Origin: Hymenobacter norwichensis DSM 15439 | Lineage (GTDB): Bacteria > Bacteroidota > Bacteroidia > Cytophagales > Hymenobacteraceae | Length of the DNA stretch: 64,000 nt | Reading direction: 5' to 3' | Assembly: GCF_000420705.1 (NCBI RefSeq) | Contig: NZ_ATVL01000006.1 | Coordinates: forward strand, 186,001-250,000 | Part shown: piece after piece, positions 52,042 to 59,593 of the stretch | How positions within the stretch are numbered: position 1 is the stretch's first letter | Layout of the letters: each line of letters begins with the position of its first letter | Translations under genes and position numbers: made by a program | Notes under the pieces: model-generated | What the model was told of the DNA's origin: nothing | Database searches by the model: none | Seen by the model: only the letters and a program-made list of their open reading frames with translations

Positions 52042-52626
52042 ATGAAAGCTGCCATCTATGCCCGTGTGAGCACCCGCGACAAAGGCCAGGACAACGAAAA
52101 CCAGCTTCGTGAGCTGCGGGCCTTCGCCGAACGTCTGGGCTATACTACATATAAGGAGTATCTCGATACCGATTCGGGGGGCAAGGCCGACCGGCCGCAG
52201 TTCAAGCACCTCTTTCAGGATGCCCATCAGCGCCGCTTCGACGTGGTGCTGTTTTGGGCGCTGGACCGTTTCAGCCGGGAAGGCGTGGTCGAAACACTGA
52301 ACCACTTACAAAAACTATCCTTAGCCGGTGTGCAGTTCAAGAGCTTCACCGAGCAGTACCTAGACTCGACCGGCATGTTCAAGGATGCCATCATCAGCAT
52401 CCTGGCCACCATCGCCAAGCAGGAGCGAGTGCGGTTGGGGGAGCGAACCAAAGCCGGCCTAGCCAAGACCGTGGCGAAGGGCACCGTGCTCGGCCGGCCG
52501 GGTGTCGATGCTGATAAGCAGGCCCAGGTGAAACGGCTGAAGGCCACCGGCATTTCCAACCGGGCCATTGCCACCGCCCTGGGCATGTCGCCTACATCGG
52601 TTGGCAAGTATCTGGAGAGTAAATAG
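52042..52626 (+). CDS. Serine recombinase (resolvase/invertase type)
   Basis: 194 residues. The catalytic domain starts YARVSTRD with nucleophile Ser10; further family blocks are DTDSGGKADRPQF, VVLFWALDRFSREG (about 69-82) and AKQERVRLGERTKAG (about 130-144). A C-terminal helix-turn-helix covers about 155-192. Small serine recombinases resolve dimers or invert segments. No inverted recombination sites flanking a tail-fibre segment were seen, and the phage already has an integrase. GC content is high, unlike the gene upstream, so the two may have arrived separately. Confidence 0.9.
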   Translation: MKAAIYARVSTRDKGQDNENQLRELRAFAERLGYTTYKEYLDTDSGGKADRPQFKHLFQDAHQRRFDVVLFWALDRFSREGVVETLNHLQKLSLAGVQFKSFTEQYLDSTGMFKDAIISILATIAKQERVRLGERTKAGLAKTVAKGTVLGRPGVDADKQAQVKRLKATGISNRAIATALGMSPTSVGKYLESK

Positions 52627-52628
52627 CT

Positions 52629-52663
52629 GTCCTTTTCCGAGGCTGGTGGTGGGGTGAGCTTTG
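52629..52663 (+). promoter_or_regulatory. Phage GTCC-30-CTTTG promoter, copy F
   Basis: GTCCTTTTCCG, then GAGCTTTG with 30 bp from GTCC to CTTTG, starting 3 bp after the recombinase stop. Confidence 0.62.
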
Positions 52664-52700
52664 AGTCCTTCAACTCAATTCTTACCTCATCATCAAGCCT

Positions 52701-53114
52701 ATGAGAATTTATTTAGTGGCCGCATCAACTTTGCTCGGCGTGCTGGCGTGCGCCGACGTGCTGGCCCAGGCCCCCCACCTCGATGTGGAAGTGGTGACAC
52801 CAGAGCATGACAAGTATGCCTACTTGCTCGACCTGAGCACCTCGCTCGATACGGCCGACCTCACTGCTCCAGTGTGCATCCCCTGGCTCAAGCCCCAGGA
52901 GCGAGTAGCCTACTCCGAAGCCAAGCCGCCGCGGTACGACTACCGAAATGCCCGCAAAGTGGAGCGCCGCTACAATGCTGCTAGGCGCTACTACAGGAGC
53001 AAGAACCGGCGCGACAACCGCATGCTGGCGAAGCACGCCAAGGAACGAGCCCGCAAGGAAAAGCGGCTTATCCAGGCCGGTGGCAAGCGCCAAGCGCCAA
53101 CCACTGGCAAGTAG
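52701..53114 (+). CDS. Exported basic protein of unknown function
   Basis: 137 residues with a signal peptide (hydrophobic core about 4-20, cut near LAQA-24). The mature protein has an acidic first half and a strongly basic second half (ARKVERRYNAARRYYRSKNRRDNR, about 95-118; KERARKEKR). No family recognised. It has a phage GTCC-type promoter, so it is probably made with virion genes and acts in the periplasm late in infection or in virions. Confidence 0.6.
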   Translation: MRIYLVAASTLLGVLACADVLAQAPHLDVEVVTPEHDKYAYLLDLSTSLDTADLTAPVCIPWLKPQERVAYSEAKPPRYDYRNARKVERRYNAARRYYRSKNRRDNRMLAKHAKERARKEKRLIQAGGKRQAPTTGK

Positions 53115-53120
53115 TGACCA

Positions 53121-53158
53121 TAAAAAAGGCTCGTCCCAATATTGAGGCGGGCCTTTTT
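53121..53158 (+). terminator. Terminator after the exported basic protein
   Basis: A6GGC...GCCT6 stem with inner pairs; T6 on the plus strand and A6 on the other side make it bidirectional. Confidence 0.82.
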
Positions 53159-53195
53159 TGACTATCATTAATATCAACAACTAAATGCGCCCATT

Positions 53196-53957
53196 ATGGC
53201 TGATCTGCTTACCTCACTCATTGGTCCTGAAAGTATACAGGCTTTAACCCATTCAGCCCAATTAGCAGCTGTATATAAATTGGCGAAACCCATCCTAAGC
53301 ACATTTTTAGGCCCAGCAGCCCAAGAAATTGCTGAAACCGGAAGAGATTTTGTCAAGCAGTTGGAATGGGTGAAACAGCTGAGAGCTAACAATGCACTCG
53401 TTGATGCGAAAAAGGCTCTTGATGATGCTCATATTGACCCACAGCCAGTGCCACTTAAAGTTTTGATGCCAATTCTTGATAATTGTGCCCTGGAGGATGA
53501 TGCAGTATTAAGAAATACGTGGTCTTTATTACTAGCGAATGCAGCGAATCCTCACAGCAGATATAAAGTTGACCCAAGCTTTGTAGAAATTATGAGGCAG
53601 CTTATGCCTATCCATATTAGAATACTAGGGTTTATGTATGACTACCATACAAAAGCTGAAAAAGCTAGGGAGCAAGAATCAATGGTTTTAGATTCTACTA
53701 CATATTTTGTTGAGATAGAGAATGAACTGATGCCAGAAGAAGATAACGAAGTGATTAAACTTGCCCTAGATAACCTAATAAGACTAAGGTTGTGTATCGG
53801 TACTGCTGGCTCAGGCCGAAATTTGCCAAGGTCAGTAGGGTCGAGGCCAATGGAAGCAAGAGCATCGGAAGCATACCCTGGGTTAAGTAAACTAATCCTA
53901 ACCAACTTGGGGAGAGCATTTATTACTATTTGTTCCGCGCCTATCGCTAATGAATAG
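53196..53957 (+). CDS. Abi-alpha (DUF4393)-like protein
   Basis: 253 residues. The stretch VPLKVLMPILDNCALEDDAVLRNTWSLLLANAANPHS (about 87-123) followed by DPSFVEIMRQLMPIHIRIL (about 128-146) closely follows the Abi-alpha/DUF4393 signature (plK-l-pilE-a-lEdd-L---wa-LLana). This family is associated with abortive infection. The gene is AT-rich relative to its neighbours and lies between a terminator and the integrase, a common cargo spot. A superinfection-killing role is inferred; the trigger and mechanism are unknown. No signal or membrane segment. Confidence 0.72.
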   Translation: MADLLTSLIGPESIQALTHSAQLAAVYKLAKPILSTFLGPAAQEIAETGRDFVKQLEWVKQLRANNALVDAKKALDDAHIDPQPVPLKVLMPILDNCALEDDAVLRNTWSLLLANAANPHSRYKVDPSFVEIMRQLMPIHIRILGFMYDYHTKAEKAREQESMVLDSTTYFVEIENELMPEEDNEVIKLALDNLIRLRLCIGTAGSGRNLPRSVGSRPMEARASEAYPGLSKLILTNLGRAFITICSAPIANE

Positions 53958-53973
53958 TTAGTGTGCATGGTTT

Positions 53974-55257
53974 TTATGCAGCATCCAATGAGTCTAGTCG
54001 GTCTATTTCGGCTTGCTTCATGGCTTCGTCAACGTGCACGTATTTCATGGTCATAATTAGTTTCTTATGGGCCATGAGCTTCTGGAGTACTTCCACTTTG
54101 CCGCCTTTCCGGATGAAGTTGGTGGCGAAAGTTTCCCGCCCGATATGGTGGTGAATCTTAGTTTTAATGCCCAGCCAGTAAGCTATCTTCTGAAGCGCTC
54201 GGTTGGTGTACTGGTCGGTGTAGAGGTAGAAACCATCGGTGCCGTTCTCTGTACGGCTGTCCTGCAAGTAGCCCAGGGCTTTCTTTGTGATGGGCAGCAA
54301 TGTTTCCTTCTCGTCATAGCGGAAGGTCTTTTGCACCTTCAGCTCCACGAGCTGGCCGTTTACCTTGGCTTCGCCCATCCGCTTCAGGTCGCCGAGGCGC
54401 AGGCCGCAGTTACAGCTGAAGAGAAACTTCTGGAGCATACGTCGGTGGGTCGACCCGACTTCGGTGCCGGCGTAGTATGTCTCCAGTGCGGCCAGTTCCT
54501 CTTCGCTCAGAGCCTTCCACTTGCCTTCGACCGTGGTATTGACAAAGTATTCATACGGGTCTTCAAAGGTGATTTTGTCGCGCCGGGCCAGTTCTAGGTA
54601 TGCCTTCACGTTCCGGTGGCGGCCGGAGCAGGTGTTGGTGCAGCTCTGGTGCTTCTTCTTTAGCCACGAATCGAAGTCGCCGGCAAACTTGTGGGTCAGG
54701 GCGCTGAAGGGGAGCGTGGGCCGCTGCTGGCTTCGCTTGTTCATCGACAGGCCGGCCGCGAACTCCTGGAGCTTGCGCAGGGTGGACGTGTGGCCCTTGT
54801 GCGTGTTCAGTGATATCTGGCCCTTCTTATACCGCTCAGCAATGCGGGCCTCCATGTAGCTCAGGAAGTCGGAGCCACTGGCTGCGCTGTTGTACTGACG
54901 CAGAAACTCGTCGACGGTGAGCACCAGGTCGGGCTGCAACCGATACTTGACAAAGATTTCGTTGGCCTTGGCGCGGGCCTGGCCGATGATCAGGTTGTTG
55001 TCGTCGGCAGCTTTCTCCAGCAGAGCACCCACCGCGGCCTCGGCGCGGGCCAGCAAATCTTTATAGCCAGAACCCTGATTTTTTTTTGGTAAGGATGCCA
55101 GGCACCGGCCAGATTCTTCGTCAAACAGGGCCTCGGGCCAGGCCAACTTCAGCGGCAGGGGCAAAACCTTCCGGTTGATGATGACTTGCAGGCGCACGGT
55201 GTTGAGGCCGTTTTTCTGCGCAGGTTTACGGAGGTTGACGGTGGCAGAGTAGCTCAC
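53974..55257 (-). CDS. int: Tyrosine integrase
   Basis: 427 residues. An N-terminal arm-binding domain (about 1-60), a SAM-like core-binding domain (about 110-225) and a catalytic domain with R287 (GLRLGD), H371-x-x-R374 (HIGRETFAT), H397 (MAHKK) and nucleophile Y406 (MKYVHV). It integrates and excises the phage at the tRNA-Leu 3' end using the 15-bp core. It is transcribed away from the tRNA and separated from it by a 25-bp hairpin that may block readthrough. The layout is typical of Bacteroidota phage integrases. Confidence 0.93.
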   Translation of the reverse strand: MSYSATVNLRKPAQKNGLNTVRLQVIINRKVLPLPLKLAWPEALFDEESGRCLASLPKKNQGSGYKDLLARAEAAVGALLEKAADDNNLIIGQARAKANEIFVKYRLQPDLVLTVDEFLRQYNSAASGSDFLSYMEARIAERYKKGQISLNTHKGHTSTLRKLQEFAAGLSMNKRSQQRPTLPFSALTHKFAGDFDSWLKKKHQSCTNTCSGRHRNVKAYLELARRDKITFEDPYEYFVNTTVEGKWKALSEEELAALETYYAGTEVGSTHRRMLQKFLFSCNCGLRLGDLKRMGEAKVNGQLVELKVQKTFRYDEKETLLPITKKALGYLQDSRTENGTDGFYLYTDQYTNRALQKIAYWLGIKTKIHHHIGRETFATNFIRKGGKVEVLQKLMAHKKLIMTMKYVHVDEAMKQAEIDRLDSLDAA

Positions 55258-55261
55258 GTGT

Positions 55262-55277
55262 TAAACAGATGATAAAC
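55262..55277. repeat. Integrase arm-type site, right end
   Basis: TAAACAGATGATAAAC matches the left-end site (9759-9774) at 14 of 16 bases; each contains two TAAAC units. Confidence 0.6.
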
Positions 55278-55288
55278 GGTGAACGACA

Positions 55289-55344
55289 AAACCCTGCTGC
55301 AAACCTGCGTTTCCAATTTGGAAACGCGGTTTGCAGCAGGGTTT
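55289..55344 (-). terminator. Long hairpin between tRNA-Leu and integrase
   Basis: Arms of 17 bp (55289-55305 with 55328-55344) and 8 bp (55307-55314 with 55320-55327), a single bulged T and an AATTT loop, 25 bp in all. On the minus strand GGGTTTT follows, so it may end tRNA transcription ahead of the integrase. Confidence 0.7.
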
Positions 55345-55364
55345 GCGTAGCCCGAAGGCTAAAA

Positions 55365-55379
55365 AGTACCAGAGACGGG
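55365..55379. repeat. Right attachment core (attR), inside tRNA-Leu
   Basis: AGTACCAGAGACGGG, identical to 9700-9714. It covers the tRNA acceptor and T-stem 3' side, so integration keeps the tRNA sequence whole. Confidence 0.88.
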
Positions 55380-55450
55380 AATCGAACCCGTACGCTCGTG
55401 AAAGCAAGGGATTTTAAGTCCCTCGTGTCTACCAGTTCCACCACTCCGGC
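55367..55450 (-). tRNA. tRNA-Leu(TAA)
   Basis: Reads GCCGGAG at the 5' end, pairing with CTCTGGT (G-U wobbles at both ends of the triplet), anticodon loop CTTAAAA (anticodon TAA), a long variable arm, T-loop TTCGATT and discriminator A. No encoded CCA. The 3' end supplies the phage core site. Confidence 0.93.
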
Positions 55451-55510
55451 AGGTTGGTCACTGTAGCCTAGGCAAAGGTAGGAGGCCAGGCTTACCCCTC
55501 CAAAAACAAA

Positions 55511-55539
55511 AAGAGGATGTTGCGGTGCAACATCCTCTT
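55511..55539 (-). terminator. Terminator of tRNA-Gly
   Basis: AAGAGGATGTTGC and GCAACATCCTCTT pair perfectly; on the minus strand T5 GTTTTTG follows. Confidence 0.85.
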
Positions 55540-55541
55540 GG

Positions 55542-55614
55542 AGCGGGAGACGAGGTTCGAACTCGCGACCTCGACCTTGGCAAGGTCGCGCTCTACCAAC
55601 TGAGCTACTCTCGC
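55542..55614 (-). tRNA. tRNA-Gly(GCC)
   Basis: Standard 73-nt cloverleaf: acceptor GCGAGAG/CTCCCGC with one A-C mismatch at the fourth pair, anticodon loop TTGCCAA (GCC) closed by CGACC/GGTCG, T-loop TTCGAAC, no encoded CCA. The mismatch may be tolerated. Confidence 0.92.
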
Positions 55615-55865
55615 TTGAGTCAGCCACCGTAGTGGCGTTTTGGTGTGACAAAGGTACTACAGGAAATCAAGTTGTCAAGGGTATGCGCTAAAAAAAGTCT
55701 GTTTTTCACAGTCATTTGAGCAGTTTTTGCTGATTGTCAGGGAGAAAAATTTTCAAATTGCTGTGCTCGTCTGTGCTTCGGCATGATACATTCTCCTTTC
55801 ATAACGGTGAGCGGAACTGTTCTTGACAAGGTGGCCCCAATGCATCAGGGCACCTTGTCGAGTAA

Positions 55866-58607
55866 CTATTTCCCACCTATTGCCAGTTTCAGCTCGTTCA
55901 ATTTCAGCAGGGCTTCAATCGGGCTCATCGTGTTGATGTCCAAGGTTTGGAGTAGCTCCCGCACCCGTTCCAGCGCCGGATCGGCGGGCTCGAACATGCT
56001 AAGTTGCAAGCTGGGGCGGGGCGCATTGTGCACGGCTGCCACTGGTTGGGCTTTTGGGCCGCGCGGAACTTCTACGCCATTCAAGGGTACCACCTTGCCG
56101 TCGCCTTGCTCGTCAGTCAACCCTGCCAACACTTCGTCAAACTCAGTGGGAGCTTCGGTATCGAGGCCGGCGCTGGCCCGCTCTTGCTCCAGATGGTGCA
56201 TGATTTCGTTGGCGCGTAGCACTACCGAAGTGGGCATCCCCGCCATACGGGCCACGTGAATGCCGAAGCTGTGCTCGGAGCCGCCTTCCTGAAGCTTGCG
56301 CAAAAACAGGATGCGGCCATCGGCTTCGCGCACGGCCACATTGTAGTTGCGTACCCGCGGGCAGTCGTCGGCTAGCTGGTTGAGCTCGTGGTAGTGGGTG
56401 GCGAACAGCGTTTTGGCGCGGGCCTTAGGGTTGTTGTGCAAGTGTTCCACCAGGGCCCAGGCAATGCTGATGCCGTCGTAGGTGCTGGTGCCGCGCCCGA
56501 TTTCATCCATCAGCACCAAGCTCCGGTCGGAGAGGTTGTTGAGGATGCTGGCGGTTTCAGTCATTTCCACCATGAAGGTGCTTTCGCCTTTGCTCAGGTT
56601 GTCGGAGGCGCCTACGCGGGTGAAAATCTTATCGATGATGCCGATGGTAGCCGCCTCGGCGGGCACGAACGAGCCGATTTGAGCTAGCAGTACAATTAGG
56701 GCTGTTTGGCGTAGCAGGGCCGATTTACCAGCCATGTTGGGGCCGGTTATCACCACAATTTGCTGGTTGTCCTGGTCGAGGTGAATGTCGTTGGGAATGT
56801 ACTGCTCGCCGGGGGGCAGTTGCCGTTCGATAACCGGGTGCCGACCCGCTTTGATTTCCAGCAAGGTGCTGTCGTCAACCGTCGGTTTTACATAGTGGTA
56901 CTGCCGGGCCGTGGCCGCAAACGAGGCCAGGCAGTCGGTTACGCCGATGGCGCGGGCGTTCTGCTGGATCTGGGTGATGTACTCGGCCGCCGACAGCACC
57001 AAATCATTGTAGATGTTCTGCTCAATAACGAACAGCCGGTCTTCGGCGTGTAGGATTTTCTCCTCGTATACTTTCAGCTCCTCGGTGATGTAGCGCTCGG
57101 CATTTACCAGCGTCTGCTTCCGAATCCAGGTGGCCGGTACTTTGTCTTTATGCGCGTTGGTGACTTCTAGATAATAGCCAAAAACCTTGTTGTACGCCAC
57201 TTTCAGGCTGGAAATGCCGGTTTCCTGCACGGCCCGCTGTTGCAGCTGGAACAGGAAGTCCTTGCCCGAAAACGCAATGCCACGCAGTTCGTCCAGCTCC
57301 TTATCCACGCCGTCGTTCAGCACGCCGCCCTGGTTGGTGAGGATGGGCGCATCGGGCCGGACTTTCAACTGAATTTCCTCGCGCAGTGCGTTGCAGGGGT
57401 TGAGCTGGTCGGCCATCTTTTGCAGCGCCCGAATGCCGGACGCGGCCAGTTGCTCCCGCATGGGTGCCACGGCTTCTAGGGCACGGGCCAGTTGCAGCAG
57501 CTCGCGCGGGTTGATGCGGCGCACCGCCACCTTGGAAATCAGCCGCTCCAGGTCGTTGATCTGGCGTAGGTGCTGTAACAGGCTTTCCAATAGCTCGGGC
57601 GTTTGCAGCAGGGCCTCCACTGTATCGAGGCGGCGCTGAATCTGGGCGGGCTCCTTGAGGGGCAGGACTACCCACTTGCGCAGCAGGCGGGCACCCATCG
57701 GCGTCACGGTCTGGTCGAGGATGTCGATAAGGGGGACGCCGCCGGGGTGCTGGGCGTGTACCAGCTCCAGGTTGCGCACCGTAAACCGGTCGAGCCACAC
57801 GTATTTATCTTCCTCCAAGCGCCCGATGCTGCCGATGTGGCCCACGTCGGTGTGCTTGGTTTCGGCGAGGTAATGCAGGATACAGCCAGCGGCCGTAATG
57901 CCTTCGCGCAGCCCATCAATGCCGTAGCCTTTGAGCGAGGTGGTATTGAAGTGACGCGTGAGCGTGTCATGGCCATAGTCGAAACCGAAAACCCACTCGT
58001 CTAGCGCGTAATGGCAGTAATCGGGGCCGAAATGGCCTTCAAACTCCTGGCGGCTTTTCTTGCAGAACAGCACCTCCGCCGGCTGGAAGTTCTGGAGCAG
58101 CTTGCCCAAATAATCCACTGTGCCCTGCGCCACCAGAAACTCGCCGGTGCTGATGTCCAGGAAGCTGATGCCGGCGTCCTGCTTGCCAAAATGCACAGCG
58201 CAGAGGTAATTGTTGCTGCGGCGCTCCAGCACGTTGTCGTGGAGGCTCAGGCCGGGCGTAACCAACTCGGTAATGCCGCGCTTCACTAGGCCCTTGGCTT
58301 GTTTGGGGTCTTCGAGCTGGTCGCAAATGGCTACGCGCTGCCCGGCCCGCACCAGCTTGGGCAGGTAAGTATCGAGGGCGTGGTGGGGGAAGCCGGCCAG
58401 TGGCGTTTCCGAGGCCGTACCCGCGCCGCGCTTGGTAAGCGTGATGTCCAGAATACGCGACGCCGTAACAGCATCCTCCCCAAACGTTTCATAAAAGTCG
58501 CCGACCCGAAACAGCAACACCGCGCCGGGGTGAGCTTGCTTGAGCTGGTAATATTGCTTCATGAGCGGCGTATCGACCACGGGAGCGGGACCGAGTGAGC
58601 CGTGCAT
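55866..58607 (-). CDS. mutS: DNA mismatch repair protein MutS
   Basis: About 913 residues from the ATG giving MHGSLGP; a GTG at 58649 is an alternative. Order: mismatch-recognition N-terminal domain (VLLFRVGDFYETFGEDA with the Phe-x-Glu motif), connector, core/lever and clamp, then the ATPase with Walker A GPNMAGKSALLR, Walker B LVLMDEIGRGTST and FATHYHEL. It binds mispairs after replication and starts repair together with MutL. The C-terminal tail ends SPIEALLKLNELK. The gene is intact, so the prophage at its side has not caused a mutator state. The 252 bp to the tRNA contain no gene. Confidence 0.97.
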   Translation of the reverse strand: MHGSLGPAPVVDTPLMKQYYQLKQAHPGAVLLFRVGDFYETFGEDAVTASRILDITLTKRGAGTASETPLAGFPHHALDTYLPKLVRAGQRVAICDQLEDPKQAKGLVKRGITELVTPGLSLHDNVLERRSNNYLCAVHFGKQDAGISFLDISTGEFLVAQGTVDYLGKLLQNFQPAEVLFCKKSRQEFEGHFGPDYCHYALDEWVFGFDYGHDTLTRHFNTTSLKGYGIDGLREGITAAGCILHYLAETKHTDVGHIGSIGRLEEDKYVWLDRFTVRNLELVHAQHPGGVPLIDILDQTVTPMGARLLRKWVVLPLKEPAQIQRRLDTVEALLQTPELLESLLQHLRQINDLERLISKVAVRRINPRELLQLARALEAVAPMREQLAASGIRALQKMADQLNPCNALREEIQLKVRPDAPILTNQGGVLNDGVDKELDELRGIAFSGKDFLFQLQQRAVQETGISSLKVAYNKVFGYYLEVTNAHKDKVPATWIRKQTLVNAERYITEELKVYEEKILHAEDRLFVIEQNIYNDLVLSAAEYITQIQQNARAIGVTDCLASFAATARQYHYVKPTVDDSTLLEIKAGRHPVIERQLPPGEQYIPNDIHLDQDNQQIVVITGPNMAGKSALLRQTALIVLLAQIGSFVPAEAATIGIIDKIFTRVGASDNLSKGESTFMVEMTETASILNNLSDRSLVLMDEIGRGTSTYDGISIAWALVEHLHNNPKARAKTLFATHYHELNQLADDCPRVRNYNVAVREADGRILFLRKLQEGGSEHSFGIHVARMAGMPTSVVLRANEIMHHLEQERASAGLDTEAPTEFDEVLAGLTDEQGDGKVVPLNGVEVPRGPKAQPVAAVHNAPRPSLQLSMFEPADPALERVRELLQTLDINTMSPIEALLKLNELKLAIGGK

Positions 58608-58844
58608 GCGGACAGGTTTCTTATCGGGGGCGGCGGTGCTTGTTTTCACTAAGGCAGAGAAAATACGGAAACAGATGCGGAATGCTCGACCATCATGCAG
58701 CGGCGCAGGTAAAACAGCTCGCATGCTCCCGTTGTGCTGGCAGATAGGTTTACCACACGAGTGAACTGCTTTACCTGCCCCATTGCATGACGGGCTATTA
58801 TAAGGCGACACACGTCTAACAGCCACTACCCGGCTGGGCGTTCC

Positions 58845-58852
58845 TACCTTTG
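58845..58852 (+). promoter_or_regulatory. -7 box of the RNA methyltransferase gene
   Basis: TACCTTTG, perfect TAnnTTTG, 4 bp before the ATG. It is a useful host control: it lacks GTCC at the 30-bp position. Confidence 0.6.
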
Positions 58853-58856
58853 CACA

Positions 58857-59405
58857 ATGCGCAAACTCTCGATGGAAGAGCTGAACCGGCTGACGGTGGC
58901 AGACTTCAAAAATACGCGAAAATTCCCCCTCACCCTAGTGCTCGACAACGTGCGTAGCCTGCACAACGTGGGCGCCGCCTTCCGCACGGCCGATGCCTTT
59001 GCCATTGAAAAAATCTGGCTATGCGGCATCACTGGCCGGCCACCGCAGCGCGAAATCACCAAAACAGCGCTAGGCTCCACCGAGTCGGTGGTGTGGGAAT
59101 ATGCGCCTACCACGCTGGAAGCTTTGCAGCAGCTCAAGGAAGCTGGCTACGTGCTGGTAGCGGTAGAGCAAACTACGGGTAGTCAGCAACTTCCCGCTTT
59201 CCAGCCCGACCCGACCCGGCCGTACGCGCTGGTGATGGGCAACGAGGTATTCGGGGTGGAAGACGAAGTGCTGGCGTTCTGCGACGCGGCCGTGGAGATT
59301 CCGCAGTTCGGTACCAAGCATTCCCTGAACGTGAGCGTGGCGGCGGGCGTGGTGCTCTGGGATTTCCTGAGCAAGCTGGGCTGGACCACCGGCCGCAAGG
59401 TGTAG
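58857..59405 (+). CDS. SpoU/TrmH-family RNA 2'-O-methyltransferase
   Basis: 182 residues, a minimal SPOUT methyltransferase without the N-terminal RNA-binding extension. Motif 1: LDNVRSLHNVGAAFRTADAF (about 23-42); motif 2: ALVMGNEVFGVEDEVL (about 122-137); motif 3: IPQFGTKHSLNVSVAAGVVLW (about 146-166), which forms the AdoMet knot. It methylates a tRNA or rRNA ribose; the exact target cannot be inferred from sequence alone. Divergent from mutS. Confidence 0.92.
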   Translation: MRKLSMEELNRLTVADFKNTRKFPLTLVLDNVRSLHNVGAAFRTADAFAIEKIWLCGITGRPPQREITKTALGSTESVVWEYAPTTLEALQQLKEAGYVLVAVEQTTGSQQLPAFQPDPTRPYALVMGNEVFGVEDEVLAFCDAAVEIPQFGTKHSLNVSVAAGVVLWDFLSKLGWTTGRKV

Positions 59406-59593
59406 GCTGGTACTCAACAGAGTAGGTGACGGTGGCATGTATTTCACCACGATGGTATTCTTGAAGTAAAAAGTAAGCTGTTTTTCAGGGCAATCTGTTT
59501 AGATTTGGAACTTAGCCTATTCCTTATCAAACGGCTGTTCCTTTCTGCTTTTTCTTGTCTACCCATTCATCCCATTCCAATCCACTTCACTGA

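Larger units (their letters stand above)
9700..55379. mobile_element. Complete temperate tailed prophage integrated in tRNA-Leu(TAA)
   Basis: Bounded by a 15-bp direct repeat that is part of the tRNA-Leu 3' end. It contains a tyrosine integrase at the tRNA end, repressor region, primase-helicase, both terminase subunits, portal, head protease, capsid, tape measure, tail genes, tail spike and lysis genes. No core gene looks broken, so it may be inducible. No contractile sheath was recognised and the tape measure has 1,036 residues, which suggests a siphovirus-like particle (inference). Several visibly AT-richer genes inside are probable cargo. Confidence 0.93.

Noticed and set aside
52042..52626. 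IS607-type insertion sequence
   Set aside because: The recombinase has its catalytic domain at the N terminus and its HTH at the C terminus, and there is no TnpB gene or element end nearby.
9700..55379. Transposable Mu-like prophage
   Set aside because: No DDE transposase or MuB-like ATPase was seen, and the ends are a tRNA core repeat with a tyrosine integrase.
55542..55614. tRNA-Gly as a pseudogene because of the A-C acceptor mismatch
   Set aside because: All other stems, loops and the terminator are intact; one mismatch does not show loss of function.
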